NCBI GenBank assembly: GCA_030064695.1
Contig: JASHYV010000141.1
Coordinates: 1-15,480, forward strand
Length of the DNA: 15,480 nucleotides
Source: Thermoplasmata archaeon
GTDB taxonomy: Archaea; Thermoplasmatota; Thermoplasmata; UBA184
Direction of reading: 5' to 3'
Shown here: positions 1-7,698 of the stretch, one piece after another
Layout of the letters: each line of letters begins with the position of its first letter
Position numbering within the stretch: position 1 is the stretch's first letter
Translations under genes and position numbers: made by a program
Notes under the pieces: generated by a model
Seen by the model: only the letters and a program-made list of their open reading frames with translations
Told to the model about the DNA's origin: nothing
Database searches by the model: none

Positions 1-192
1 TGGGCGGGGCATCCGGCGCGTGCGCGCGGGATGGCCGCCGTGGTCGGCCGGATCCGCTGGGAGCCGCCGTACCTCCGCTTCTTCGTGCTCTCGCACAACG
101 CTGTCCGGGGCGGCGCCGGCGGCTCGGTGCTCAACGCCGAGCTCGCCCTCGCGCGCGATCTGCTCCCCGCAGGGAGGCGCCGTTCGCCGTGA
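1..192 (+). CDS. asd: Aspartate-semialdehyde dehydrogenase, C-terminal fragment (cut by window start)
   Basis: Only the last 63 residues are in the window, read in frame from base 1 to the TGA at 190-192. The enzyme reduces aspartyl-4-phosphate to aspartate semialdehyde with NADPH, the step after aspartate kinase. The visible tail contains VVGRIRW, then VLSHNAVRGGAGGSVLNAEL, which closely resembles the conserved C-terminal helix of the archaeal/fungal class of this enzyme (typically VGRIR...VLSHN.VRGAAGG..LNAEL). The catalytic Cys and His lie upstream of the window. The stop overlaps the GTG start of the aspartate kinase gene by 4 bp (GTGA), so two consecutive enzymes of the aspartate pathway appear translationally coupled. 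The family call is firm despite the short fragment because the motif is so characteristic. The beginning of the gene cannot be seen. Confidence 0.88.
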   Translation, partial: WAGHPARARGMAAVVGRIRWEPPYLRFFVLSHNAVRGGAGGSVLNAELALARDLLPAGRRRSP

Positions 193-1508
193 AGCGCGCG
201 CCCCGGCCGATCGTGCTCAAATTCGGCGGCGCGTCGCTGGACGACTTCGACCGGGTGCTCTCGGACATCCGGTCCGCGAGGGCCGAGGGCGCCCCCGTCG
301 TCGTCGTGGCGTCGGCCCGAGAGGGGATGACCGACTCCCTCGCCGACGCGCTCGCCCATCCCCGGTCCGCTCGACGTCACGAGCGCGCTCTCGAGGAGGC
401 GCGCCGGAGACACCCCGGTCTCTCGGCCCACGGCCGACGTCAACTGCTCCGGCTGAAGGGCTTGCTCGACCAAGTGCGTCGATCCCGGCCGGTCGACGCA
501 CCCCTGGCCGACCGGGTGCTGAGCCAGGGAGAGCGGCTCGCGGTCCACTGGCTGGCGGCCCGCCTGCGTGAGGCTGGGCTACCCGCGCAGCCCGTGGAGG
601 CCGACCATCTGGGTCTCATCACGGACAACGCGTACGGCGCAAGCTGCATCCTCTTCGACCGGTCCCGGACGGCGGTCCGGAAGGGCCTCGGTCGGGTGCT
701 GGCCCGGGGCGAGCTTCCGGTCGTCACGGGCTACTTCGGGCGCAGCCTCGAAGGGCGGGTGGCCACGCTCGGCCGAGGCGGCTCGGACTACGCGGCCTCG
801 GCCATCGGCGCCATGCTGCCGGCGCAGCGGGTGGAGTTGGTGAAGCGGCACGTCGCGGTCCTCTCCGCCGATCCGAGAGAAGTGCCGTCGGCCCGGCCGA
901 TCCCGGACCTCTCGTACGAGGAGGCGGAGGAACTCGCCCAGTTCGGAGCTCGCGTCCTGCACCCGCTCACCATCGAGCCGGCCCGGGCGGCCTCGATCGA
1001 GCTCCGGGTGCGCTCGCTCGAGGACCCGCAGGTCGTCACGACGATCACGCCGGGCCGGGCCGGTCGTCGGAACCGGGCGCTGACCGTGCTGCGTCCGCTC
1101 CGGCTGCTCCGACTCCGCGTACCAGGCGGCCGGCAGCGACCGGGGATCGTGGCCGAGGTCTCGGAACGGCTCGCGGGCGCGCAGGTCAACCTCGTGCAGC
1201 TGTACACGTCGAGTGCTCTCCTCTGCCTCGTGCTCGAGCCGGGGCAGGTGCTGACCGCGCTCCGGGCGCTGGCTCCGGTCACGCGAGACGCCGCGGCCAT
1301 GGTCGACGGACCCTACCGCGTGGCGCTCGTGACGGCGATCGGCGACGGGATCCTCGGGGACCTGGACCGGGTGCCGGCGTCGGCCGTCGCGAAGGCCGAG
1401 GGGTTCAGTGCGACCCCGCGTGCCCTCTCGCTCGCGGTCCCCGAGGCGGAAGGGACCCGTGTGCTTCGGCAGCTGCATCGCGCCCTCGTGGAGGACGGCG
1501 CCGGATGA
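189..1508 (+). CDS. lysC: Aspartate kinase with altered nucleotide-binding motif
   Basis: This 439-aa protein should phosphorylate aspartate to aspartyl-4-phosphate in the cytoplasm. The amino-acid kinase domain covers about residues 8-285: KFGGAS (K11), SQGERLA (E115), LGRGGSDYAA (R196, D200), SADPREVPSARPI (226-238) and FGARVLHPLT (252-261). Two ACT-type regulatory domains follow, at about 298-365 (RPGIVAEVSERLAG, then NLVQLYTSSALLCLVLE) and 375-435, so allosteric control by an amino acid is likely. One thing is odd: the usual T-D-V before the DPR motif, which contacts ATP in characterised aspartate kinases, reads K219-R220-H221, and the later FGAK is FGAR. The protein may be divergent in nucleotide binding or specialised. 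The GTG start overlaps the asd stop and has GGGAGG at 172-177, 11 nt upstream. The gene overlaps trpE by 4 bp. The family is sure; full activity is less so. Confidence 0.88.
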   Translation: MKRAPRPIVLKFGGASLDDFDRVLSDIRSARAEGAPVVVVASAREGMTDSLADALAHPRSARRHERALEEARRRHPGLSAHGRRQLLRLKGLLDQVRRSRPVDAPLADRVLSQGERLAVHWLAARLREAGLPAQPVEADHLGLITDNAYGASCILFDRSRTAVRKGLGRVLARGELPVVTGYFGRSLEGRVATLGRGGSDYAASAIGAMLPAQRVELVKRHVAVLSADPREVPSARPIPDLSYEEAEELAQFGARVLHPLTIEPARAASIELRVRSLEDPQVVTTITPGRAGRRNRALTVLRPLRLLRLRVPGGRQRPGIVAEVSERLAGAQVNLVQLYTSSALLCLVLEPGQVLTALRALAPVTRDAAAMVDGPYRVALVTAIGDGILGDLDRVPASAVAKAEGFSATPRALSLAVPEAEGTRVLRQLHRALVEDGAG

Positions 1509-2704
1509 TCGATCCCTGGGAGGACTTCGCGAGCGCGGCCCCCGGTGCCGAGGTCGCCGGCTACTTCGAGGCGACCGGCCGCGAGCCCGGGAACCTCTCC
1601 TCCGCGACGTGGTTCGATCGCCCGAGCGAGGTTCGCTCCGTTCGTTCGGCCGGCGACCTTCGGGCCGTCTCGCGAGCGAGCGATCGCTTTCTTCGCAACG
1701 GACCGGGTCGGGCCGTTCTCGGGTACCTCGGGTTCGACGCCGTCGGCCTGTTCGAGCCCGCGCTCCGCCGCACCGCTCGGGGGGGACCGTTCCCCTTGGG
1801 AGAGTTCGCCTGGTCCGAACGCGCGCACGTGCGTCGCTTTGCACCCGAGCGGCCCCGGGCTCCTCGGGGTCCACGACGTCGCACCGGACGGCCTCGCGCG
1901 GACTCGCTGGGGAAGCCGGACTACGTCCGGTCCACGCGGAGGCTCGTGGCGGCGATCCGGGACGGAGAAGCGTTCCAGGTCGTGCTGGCGCACCGACGAC
2001 GATGGGCGCGACCGGACGATCTGCTCGCTCGGGCCGGCGAGCTGCGTCGCGCGGAGCGGTTCGCGTTCTTCTACTACCTTCAGTTCGGCGACCGGACCGT
2101 CGTCGGCGCGAGCCCGGAGTCGGTGCTCGAGGTCGACGGACGGCGCGCGTTCGTGAACCCGATCGCGGGCACGATCCCTACCGGGCGCGGACGCGCGGGA
2201 CGGGTGCCGCTCGAGGTCGATCCCAAGGAGCTCGCCGAGCACCGGATGCTCGTGGATCTCGCACGAAACGACCTGGGCCGGGTCGCCGTTCCCGGCTCGG
2301 TCCGGGTGCTTGCCGAAGAGCGACGGGAACGGTTCGCCCGTCTCGAGCACCTGGTGAGCCACGTCGGGGCCCGGCTCGCGCCGGGGGTGGGGCCGTGGGA
2401 GGCGCTCGCCGCCGCCTTTCCGGCCGGGACGGTGAGCGGAGCGCCCAAGATCCGGGCCACCGAGCTCCTGCGGCGCGAGGAAGGCTCGTGGCGCGGGCCG
2501 TACGCGGGAACGGTGGGGTTGCTTCGGCCCCAGGGCCGCGCCACTTGGGCGCTCACCATCCGTTCCGCGTTCGCTGCGGGTCGGGACCTCTATACGGCGG
2601 CCGGGGCCGGCATCGTCCACCGATCGCGTCCCGAGCGGGAGTTTCAGGAAACTCTGACGAAGCTCGCCCAGGTCGAAGCGAGCCTCGTGGGAGAGCCCGC
2701 ATGA
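1505..2704 (+). CDS. trpE: Anthranilate synthase component I
   Basis: This 399-aa protein converts chorismate and ammonia (supplied by TrpG) to anthranilate, the first committed step to tryptophan. The chorismate-binding domain occupies about residues 140-395: FYYLQFGDRTVVGASPES (189-206), PIAGTIPTGRG (219-229), DPKELAEHRMLVDLARNDLG (239-258), FPAGTVSGAPKIRATELL (305-322) and YTAAGAGIVHRS, then EFQETLTK. It is short compared with bacterial TrpE (about 500 aa); the N-terminal domain is trimmed. The LLES motif that usually binds inhibitory tryptophan appears only as GYFEATGRE (19-27), so feedback control may be weakened. Aminodeoxychorismate synthase (PabB) is the main alternative, but the position at the head of a complete trp set favours TrpE. 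The start ATG overlaps the lysC stop (ATGA), with GGAGG at 1490-1494, and the end overlaps trpG by 4 bp. Confidence 0.95.
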   Translation: MIDPWEDFASAAPGAEVAGYFEATGREPGNLSSATWFDRPSEVRSVRSAGDLRAVSRASDRFLRNGPGRAVLGYLGFDAVGLFEPALRRTARGGPFPLGEFAWSERAHVRRFAPERPRAPRGPRRRTGRPRADSLGKPDYVRSTRRLVAAIRDGEAFQVVLAHRRRWARPDDLLARAGELRRAERFAFFYYLQFGDRTVVGASPESVLEVDGRRAFVNPIAGTIPTGRGRAGRVPLEVDPKELAEHRMLVDLARNDLGRVAVPGSVRVLAEERRERFARLEHLVSHVGARLAPGVGPWEALAAAFPAGTVSGAPKIRATELLRREEGSWRGPYAGTVGLLRPQGRATWALTIRSAFAAGRDLYTAAGAGIVHRSRPEREFQETLTKLAQVEASLVGEPA

Positions 2705-3282
2705 AGATCCTCCTGATCGACCACGAGGACTCGTTCGTCCACAACATCGAACAGGAGCTCCGGTCCGACGGGGCGGACGTGGTCTGTCTGCGGTGCACCG
2801 AGCCGCTGGCGACGGCAGTGCGGACCGATCCGGACGGTATCGTCCTCTCGCCCGGACCCGGCCATCCCCGGGACCGACGGGTCACCGGCCTCGGCCGGGC
2901 GCTCCTGCGCCGCTGGGACCGGGAACGCCCGTTCCTCGGCGTTTGTCTCGGTCACCAGCTCATCGGCGAGCACTACGGCGCGACGGTCGGACACGCTCCC
3001 GAGCCGGTCCACGGCGAACTCGCCACCGTCCGGCACGACGGCCGCGGCGTCTTCCGGGGGATCGCCTCTCCGCTCGAGGGCGCGCGCTACCACTCGCTCG
3101 TGGTCGAACGCGGCTCGGTCCCGGAATGCCTCGAGGTCTCTGCGTGGGACGAGGAGGGCCTCGTCATGGGGATGCGTCACCGCAGGCGGCCGGTCGAGTC
3201 GGTGCAATTCCACCCGGAGTCGTACCTCACCCGCGCAGGTCCCCGACTCCTCGAGAACTTCCTGCGGAGCGCCCGGCGATGA
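2701..3282 (+). CDS. trpG: Anthranilate synthase component II, glutamine amidotransferase
   Basis: This 193-aa class I glutamine amidotransferase hydrolyses glutamine and passes ammonia to TrpE. It begins MKILLIDHEDSFVHNIEQEL, has the oxyanion strand VLSPGPGHP (48-56), the nucleophile elbow GVCLGHQ with C82, and the catalytic pair H171 and E173 in FHPES, so the triad is complete. The length matches stand-alone TrpG/PabA proteins. The reading frame stays open far upstream, but homology begins at the ATG at 2701, which overlaps the trpE stop (ATGA) and has GGGAG at 2689-2693, 7 nt upstream. That fixes the start. It could also serve folate synthesis as PabA, as some organisms share one subunit; no sign of that is visible here. 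It is a separate gene, not fused to TrpE or TrpD. Confidence 0.96.
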   Translation: MKILLIDHEDSFVHNIEQELRSDGADVVCLRCTEPLATAVRTDPDGIVLSPGPGHPRDRRVTGLGRALLRRWDRERPFLGVCLGHQLIGEHYGATVGHAPEPVHGELATVRHDGRGVFRGIASPLEGARYHSLVVERGSVPECLEVSAWDEEGLVMGMRHRRRPVESVQFHPESYLTRAGPRLLENFLRSARR

Positions 3283-4313
3283 TCGCGGCCGAGCTCGACC
3301 GACTCCGAGACCCCGCGCCGCTCGGCGACCGCGACGTCCGTCGCACGCTCGATCTCCTTCTCGCTCCCGAGGCGACCACCGCGGAGCGGGTGGGCCTGCT
3401 GGCCATGCTGACGGCTCGGCCGGAGTCGGCGGACGAGCTGGCCCGATTCGCTCGCGCGATGCGCGCCCGGGCGGAGCCGTTCCCGGTGCCCCGGCGGCGC
3501 GGCGCCGTCGATCTGTGCGGCACCGGGGGTGCCCCTCAGAGCTCCTTCAACGTCTCGACGGCGAGCGCGTTCGTCGTCGCCGCGGCCGGGGTCCCGGTCG
3601 TGAAGCACGGGAACCGCAGTGCCCGGGGCCCGTGCGGGTCGAGCGACCTCCTCGAGGCGCTCGGTCTTCCCGTCACGACGTCGATCGCCTTCGCGCGCGC
3701 GACGTTCCGAGCGCACGGCGTGGCCTTTCTGCACGCGCCCCTCTTCCACCCGACGACCGGCGCGGTCGCCGACGCCCGGCGGGTCCTCGGAATCCGCACG
3801 ATCTTCAACCGACTGGGGCCGCTCACGAACCCCGCGGGAGTGCCTTTCCAGGTCGTGGGCGCAGCCGACCTGCCCGGCGCGAGACGGACCGCCATGGCGC
3901 TCTCGCTGCTCGGAACCCAGCGGTCCCTGACCGTGACCTCGCCCGAGGGCTGCGACGAGTTCTCGCCCCAAGGGGTGACAAGAGGGTTCCTGCAGGCCGG
4001 CGGCTCCGTCCGGTCGGTATCGTTCGACGCCCGTCGGTATCTACCGATGGAGGACCAGCGTGGGGACTGGGGGGCCCTCGCCCCGGCGGCCGCCGCCATT
4101 GAGACCGAGCGGGTCTTCGCGGGCGGCGGAGGAGCTCGACGCGGCGCGATCGTGTTGACCAGTGGGGCCGCGATCTGGACGGCGGGTCGAGCGCAGAATC
4201 TCTCGGAAGGAGTGGTTGGCGCCGAGGCGGCCCTCGACTCGGGGGGTGCCGAACGGCTTCTGGCGCAGCTTCGCACGCTCGCTCGACGCTACGGGTCCCG
4301 GAGGTCAACGTGA
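3279..4313 (+). CDS. trpD: Anthranilate phosphoribosyltransferase
   Basis: This 344-aa enzyme joins anthranilate to phosphoribosyl pyrophosphate, giving phosphoribosyl-anthranilate. A helical N-terminal domain (about 1-65) precedes the class III phosphoribosyltransferase fold. PRPP and metal sites are visible: DLCGTGGAPQSSFNVST (78-94), VVKHGNRSARGPCGSSDLLEALG (split across 108-130), and the Mg-binding D226-E227 in GCDEFSP. The anthranilate-side segment GIRTIFNRLGPLTNPAG (171-187) is intact. The length is normal for the family. The ATG at 3279 overlaps the trpG stop by 4 bp; homology begins there although the frame extends upstream. The gene ends in a GTGA overlap with trpC. I see no missing key residue. 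Confidence 0.96.
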   Translation: MIAAELDRLRDPAPLGDRDVRRTLDLLLAPEATTAERVGLLAMLTARPESADELARFARAMRARAEPFPVPRRRGAVDLCGTGGAPQSSFNVSTASAFVVAAAGVPVVKHGNRSARGPCGSSDLLEALGLPVTTSIAFARATFRAHGVAFLHAPLFHPTTGAVADARRVLGIRTIFNRLGPLTNPAGVPFQVVGAADLPGARRTAMALSLLGTQRSLTVTSPEGCDEFSPQGVTRGFLQAGGSVRSVSFDARRYLPMEDQRGDWGALAPAAAAIETERVFAGGGGARRGAIVLTSGAAIWTAGRAQNLSEGVVGAEAALDSGGAERLLAQLRTLARRYGSRRST

Positions 4314-5113
4314 GTCGAGACTTTCTCCAGGAGATCGTGGGGGAGACGCGCGCCGCGCTCGCCGAGCCCACGTACGGGAGTGAGCTGCCGAACTCGGATC
4401 CGCCCCGTCCGGCGAGTCTCCGGGCGGCCGTGAACCGCGACCGGGCCTCCGGCGCCCTCCTGCTCGAGTTCAAGCGGGTCTCGCCGGGCTCCGCCGACCC
4501 CCGGCTGCCCGTCCGGAGCACCGACGAGTTCGTGCGCCTCGCGACCGCGGCCGGGGCCGCGGGGCTCTCCTGCCTCGCCACCGGACCCCGATTCGAGGGG
4601 TCGCCGGCCGATGTGCGGGCGCTCGCGGACCGATCCCGCCTCCCGCTCCTGTTCAAGGAGTTCGTCGTCGACGAGCGCCAGCTCGAGGTGGCCCGGCGCT
4701 CGGGCGCCAGCGCCGTGCTGCTCATCGCCCGGCTCGCGGAACCGGCCTACGGGGTCCCGCTGGGGTCGCTCGCGCAGGCGGCGAGGGACCGCGGGCTCGA
4801 AGTGCTGCTCGAGTTCCATCGCCGAGCAGAATTAAGTCTCGCCGAGAGCGTCCCCGCCGACATGTACGGCGTCAACACCCGAGACCTGACCTCGCTCGAG
4901 ATCCGACGGGACGTCGCCGCGGAGACGCTCCGGGCCGCGCAGGGACTTCGCCCGCTGCTGGGGCTGAGCGGCGTGGAGCGGCCCGCGGACGCGACGGCCC
5001 TCTGGAACCAGGGCGTCGACGGGCTCCTGGTCGGATCGGCCTTCGCTCGGGCGGCCGATCCGGTGGGGTTCGCCCGACAGCTGCGACGCCCGGCGGCAGA
5101 GGACGGCCGATGA
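4310..5113 (+). CDS. trpC: Indole-3-glycerol-phosphate synthase with a substituted active-site Glu
   Basis: This 267-aa (beta/alpha)8 barrel closes the indole ring by decarboxylating carboxyphenylamino-deoxyribulose phosphate. Most of the catalytic set is present by motif: E53 and K55 in LLEFKRVSP, K116 in FKEFVVDERQ (the general acid), E168 in VLLEFH (the general base) and N189 in GVNTRDL. The usual ESG near strand 7, whose Glu helps place the substrate in characterised enzymes, reads L219-S220-G221. GINNRNL is also GVNTRDL. The phosphate loop GLLVGSAF (238-245) looks normal. Translation starts at GTG 4310, which overlaps the trpD stop, with a strong GGAGGT at 4300-4305, 4 nt upstream. The position between trpD and trpF and the retained Lys/Glu pair support function; the substitution may change efficiency. 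Confidence 0.93.
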   Translation: MSRDFLQEIVGETRAALAEPTYGSELPNSDPPRPASLRAAVNRDRASGALLLEFKRVSPGSADPRLPVRSTDEFVRLATAAGAAGLSCLATGPRFEGSPADVRALADRSRLPLLFKEFVVDERQLEVARRSGASAVLLIARLAEPAYGVPLGSLAQAARDRGLEVLLEFHRRAELSLAESVPADMYGVNTRDLTSLEIRRDVAAETLRAAQGLRPLLGLSGVERPADATALWNQGVDGLLVGSAFARAADPVGFARQLRRPAAEDGR

Positions 5114-5757
5114 AGACGTTCGTCAAGTTCTGCGGGTTGAAGGACCCCGCCGCGGTCGCGATGGTCCCGGCGGGGGGTGCTGCCGGGTTCGTGATCGACG
5201 TGCCGGCCTCGCCGCGCAACCTCACCGCGGAGGCGGCGACCGCGCTGCTGGAGCACGTTCCGAGCGAGGCGGAGGCGTGGGCCGTGGTCGTGAACCCGTC
5301 GACGGAGCTGATCCACACGCTGTTCGACGAGGTCGGCGTGGACCGGATCCAGGTGTACGGCCCCACGCCGCCGAACCTGGAGTTCCTCGAGGTCCATCAC
5401 CTGGTGCCTTCCGTCGCGATCCCTCCTCCGGGCAGCGGGGCCCCGGACCCTCCGGTACCCGCCGCGGAGGACTACCCGCGCGTCCATCTCGACGCCGCCG
5501 GCCAGCCGGTCCCCGGCGGCAGCGGCGTGCGGCCAGATTGGGAGGTCGCGGCCCACATCGTGGACGCCCATCCGGGCCGCAAGTTCGTGCTCGCCGGCGG
5601 TCTCACGCCGGAGAACGTGGCCGATGCGCTCGCCACGGTCCGGCCCTGGGGGGTCGACGTGTCGTCGGGGATCGAGAGCGCGCCCGGCGTGAAGGACCCC
5701 GCGAAGATGCGGGCGTTCCTCGCCGCGGTGGAGGAGTTCGAAGCCGGGCATGCCTAG
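5110..5757 (+). CDS. trpF: Phosphoribosylanthranilate isomerase
   Basis: This 215-aa barrel enzyme carries out the Amadori rearrangement of phosphoribosyl-anthranilate, the step before TrpC. The catalytic base C8 lies in KFCGLK and the general acid D128 in VHLDAAG. The substrate loop follows as [10 protein letters not shown] (135-144). The phosphate site is [10 protein letters not shown], then [10 protein letters not shown] and PGVKDP, all well conserved. The segment usually reading VQLHG is IQVYG (80-84), and a Pro/Gly-rich stretch at 105-120 sits before strand 5. The length fits the family. The ATG at 5110 overlaps the trpC stop by 4 bp, and the gene runs 8 bp into trpB. In reaction order it precedes trpC, so the gene order is C then F, as in many bacterial operons. 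Confidence 0.94.
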   Translation: MKTFVKFCGLKDPAAVAMVPAGGAAGFVIDVPASPRNLTAEAATALLEHVPSEAEAWAVVVNPSTELIHTLFDEVGVDRIQVYGPTPPNLEFLEVHHLVPSVAIPPPGSGAPDPPVPAAEDYPRVHLDAAGQPVPGGSGVRPDWEVAAHIVDAHPGRKFVLAGGLTPENVADALATVRPWGVDVSSGIESAPGVKDPAKMRAFLAAVEEFEAGHA

Positions 5758-6910
5758 GCGGTTCGGTCCCTACGGCGGGGCGTACGTCCCCGAGACCCTC
5801 GTACCCGCGCTGCGCGAGCTCGAGGACGCCTGGCACTCGGCGCGCCGGGACGCCGCGTTTCGAGCGGAGCACCGTCGGCTCTCCACCACGCTCGCGGGCC
5901 GCCCCACTCCGCTCTACCTCGCCGAGAACCTGTCCCGCCGGGCCGGCGGCGCTCGGATCTGGCTGAAGCGCGAGGACCTCGTCCACGGGGGGGCGCACAA
6001 GTTCAACAACGCACTGGGCCAGGGCCTCCTCACGCGCCGGATGGGCAAGCCCCGCCTCATCGCCGAGACCGGAGCCGGCCAGCACGGCGTCGCGACGGCG
6101 ATGATCGGCGCCGCGCTCGGGCTCGACGTTACGGTGTACATGGGCGCGGTCGACATGGAACGGCAACGACCGAACGTCGAGCGGATGCGCCTGCTGGGCG
6201 CCCAAGTGGTGCCGGTGACCTCGGGGAGCCGGACCTTGAAGGATGCGATCAACGCCGCGCTCCGCGACTGGATCGCGAACGTGCGAACGACCCATTACCT
6301 GCTCGGCTCGGCGGTCGGGCCGCACCCGTTCCCCTCGATGGTCGCCGACTTCCAGAGCGTGATCGGCCGGGAGATCCGCCGCCAATCGGTCCGGGCCTTC
6401 GGCCGGCTCCCCGATCTTGCGGTCGCTTGCGTGGGCGGAGGGTCGAACGCCATCGGCACGTTCCATCCGCTGCTGCGAACGAAGGTCGAGCTGCTCGGCG
6501 TCGAGGCCGGCGGTCCGCGCGGGCGCGGGCTAGGCGCGGCGTCGCTGACGCGCGGCGCGCCGGGGATCCTGCATGGCAGCTTCTCCTACGTCCTCCAGGA
6601 CCGGGACGGCCAGATCTCCGACACCGAGAGCATCTCCGCGGGTCTCGACTACGCCGGGGTCGGCCCGGAGCACGCGTGGCTGCGGGACTCGGGCCGGGTC
6701 CGGTACGTCGCGGTGCGCGACGACGACGCGCTGCGCGCGTTCCACTGGCTCGCCGAGGACGAGGGGATCCTGCCCGCCCTCGAGCCCTCCCACGCGATCT
6801 TCGCGGCGGTGCGGGAGGCCCGGCGCCGGGCGTCGAGCCAGCAGATCGTGGTCACCCTCTCCGGTCGCGGCGACAAGGACCTCGAGGTGGTGCTCCGTGC
6901 GGCTCGATAG
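5750..6910 (+). CDS. trpB: Tryptophan synthase beta subunit (TrpB1 type)
   Basis: This 386-aa PLP enzyme condenses indole with serine to give tryptophan. It starts with [13 protein letters not shown], typical of the TrpB1 class that pairs with TrpA; the longer TrpB2 class has a different N-terminus. The PLP lysine is K84 in [12 protein letters not shown] (the usual form is GSHKINN). The catalytic glutamate is E106 in [13 protein letters not shown], the cofactor phosphate loop is VGGGSNAIG, and the C-terminal [10 protein letters not shown] is intact. [17 protein letters not shown] and LEPSHAI are also standard. The start ATG overlaps the trpF stop by 8 bp, and the gene overlaps trpA by 14 bp, the longest overlap in the operon. 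This suits tight coupling of the two synthase subunits. Confidence 0.97.
   Translation: MPRRFGPYGGAYVPETLVPALRELEDAWHSARRDAAFRAEHRRLSTTLAGRPTPLYLAENLSRRAGGARIWLKREDLVHGGAHKFNNALGQGLLTRRMGKPRLIAETGAGQHGVATAMIGAALGLDVTVYMGAVDMERQRPNVERMRLLGAQVVPVTSGSRTLKDAINAALRDWIANVRTTHYLLGSAVGPHPFPSMVADFQSVIGREIRRQSVRAFGRLPDLAVACVGGGSNAIGTFHPLLRTKVELLGVEAGGPRGRGLGAASLTRGAPGILHGSFSYVLQDRDGQISDTESISAGLDYAGVGPEHAWLRDSGRVRYVAVRDDDALRAFHWLAEDEGILPALEPSHAIFAAVREARRRASSQQIVVTLSGRGDKDLEVVLRAAR
6884..6890 (+). promoter_or_regulatory. Ribosome binding site that fixes the trpA start
   Basis: GAGGTGG lies inside the end of trpB, 6 nt before the GTG at 6897. No ATG competes nearby in this frame, and TrpA homology begins directly after this GTG, so the site decides the start. 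It is consistent with an anti-Shine-Dalgarno of the usual archaeal type. Confidence 0.6.
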
Positions 6911-7685
6911 CGCGCTGCGGTCCGCGCGCGCCCGGGGCGACCCGATCATCGTGCCCTATCTCCTCGTGGACCGGGCGCGCGCCTCTCGTCTCGCCTCCAC
7001 GGTCCAGGCGCTCCGCCGGGGCGGGGCCACGGCGCTCGAGCTCGGGTTCCCGTTCTCCGACCCGATCGCCGACGGTCCGGTCCTCGCGGCCGCTCACGAC
7101 CGCGCGTTGCGCCGCGGGACCGACTGGAATGACCTGCTGCGCGCCTGCCGGCGCGCGAGTGCCGAGCTCCCGACCGCGGTGATGACGTACGCGAATCCGC
7201 TCTGGCACCGAGGGCTTTCGGCGAGCCTCCGCGACCTGGCGGCGGCGGGGGCGACTGGCCTGATCGTGCCGGACCTCTCGCTCGAGGACAGCCCGCCGTT
7301 CGCGTCGGCGGCCCGAGCCGCCGGGATCGCGCTCGTCCTCCTCGCGGCCCCCGGAGTGCCGCCCGACCGAGTCGCGGCGATCGCGCGTCGCGGCCGGGGC
7401 TTCCTCTATCTGGTGGGCCAGTACGGCACCACGGGCTCCGCCAGCGCGTCCGGTCGGGTCGACCTCACCCCGCTCATCCGGGCGGCCCGTCGAGGCGCTC
7501 CGAGCCGCCCGGTCCTGATCGGGTTCGGGATCCGGGACCGCGCCTCCGCGCGTCGCGCGCTCGCCTCGGGCGCGGACGGCGTCGTGGTCGGGAGCGCGCT
7601 CGAGGAGCGCCTCGGCCGGGGGGACGCGCCGTCCTCCCTCGAGTCGTGGATCCGGACGCTCGCGACGGTGGGGCGGGGCCCGTAG
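6897..7685 (+). CDS. trpA: Tryptophan synthase alpha subunit
   Basis: This 262-aa barrel protein cleaves indole-3-glycerol phosphate and channels indole to TrpB. Catalytic E48 ([11 protein letters not shown]) and D59 (IADGP) are present. [34 protein letters not shown] and the phosphate-binding GFGIRD and [10 protein letters not shown] also match the family. The N-terminal loop usually ending in GDP reads [12 protein letters not shown], a mild divergence. I place the start at GTG 6897, because homology begins at once and GAGGTGG (6884-6890) lies 6 nt upstream inside trpB; the open frame runs further 5' but does not match TrpA. This is the last gene of the operon; its TAG stop is 5 bp from the stop of the convergent endA. 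Confidence 0.95.
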   Translation: MRLDSALRSARARGDPIIVPYLLVDRARASRLASTVQALRRGGATALELGFPFSDPIADGPVLAAAHDRALRRGTDWNDLLRACRRASAELPTAVMTYANPLWHRGLSASLRDLAAAGATGLIVPDLSLEDSPPFASAARAAGIALVLLAAPGVPPDRVAAIARRGRGFLYLVGQYGTTGSASASGRVDLTPLIRAARRGAPSRPVLIGFGIRDRASARRALASGADGVVVGSALEERLGRGDAPSSLESWIRTLATVGRGP

Positions 7686-7698
7686 ATCGGCTACGGGC
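7678..7698. terminator. Inverted repeat between convergent operons, possible bidirectional terminator
   Basis: GCCCGTAG (7678-7685), the 5-nt loop ATCGG, then CTACGGGC (7691-7698) form a perfect 8-bp GC-rich stem. The TAG stops of trpA and endA are the symmetrical ends of the stem next to the loop. It could help end transcription, or protect 3' ends, for both operons. No T-rich tract follows on either strand, and archaeal termination usually depends on U-tracts, so this may instead result from both proteins ending in Pro-stop (GP and RP). Confidence 0.4.

Noticed and set aside
1..1510. A trp leader peptide or attenuator before trpE
   Set aside because: trpE overlaps lysC by 4 bp and lysC overlaps asd, so there is no leader region; no Trp-rich short frame or alternative hairpins were seen.
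1313..2620. Long minus-strand open frames opposite lysC and trpE
   Set aside because: The same GC effect: Arg/Pro/Ser-rich translation with no recognisable domain, opposite clear biosynthetic genes.
1408..2700. Possible long N-terminal extension of TrpG, suggesting a fusion
   Set aside because: The upstream frame overlaps trpE out of phase and is Arg-rich without homology; the ATG at 2701 with an ATGA overlap and a ribosome site fits a stand-alone TrpG.
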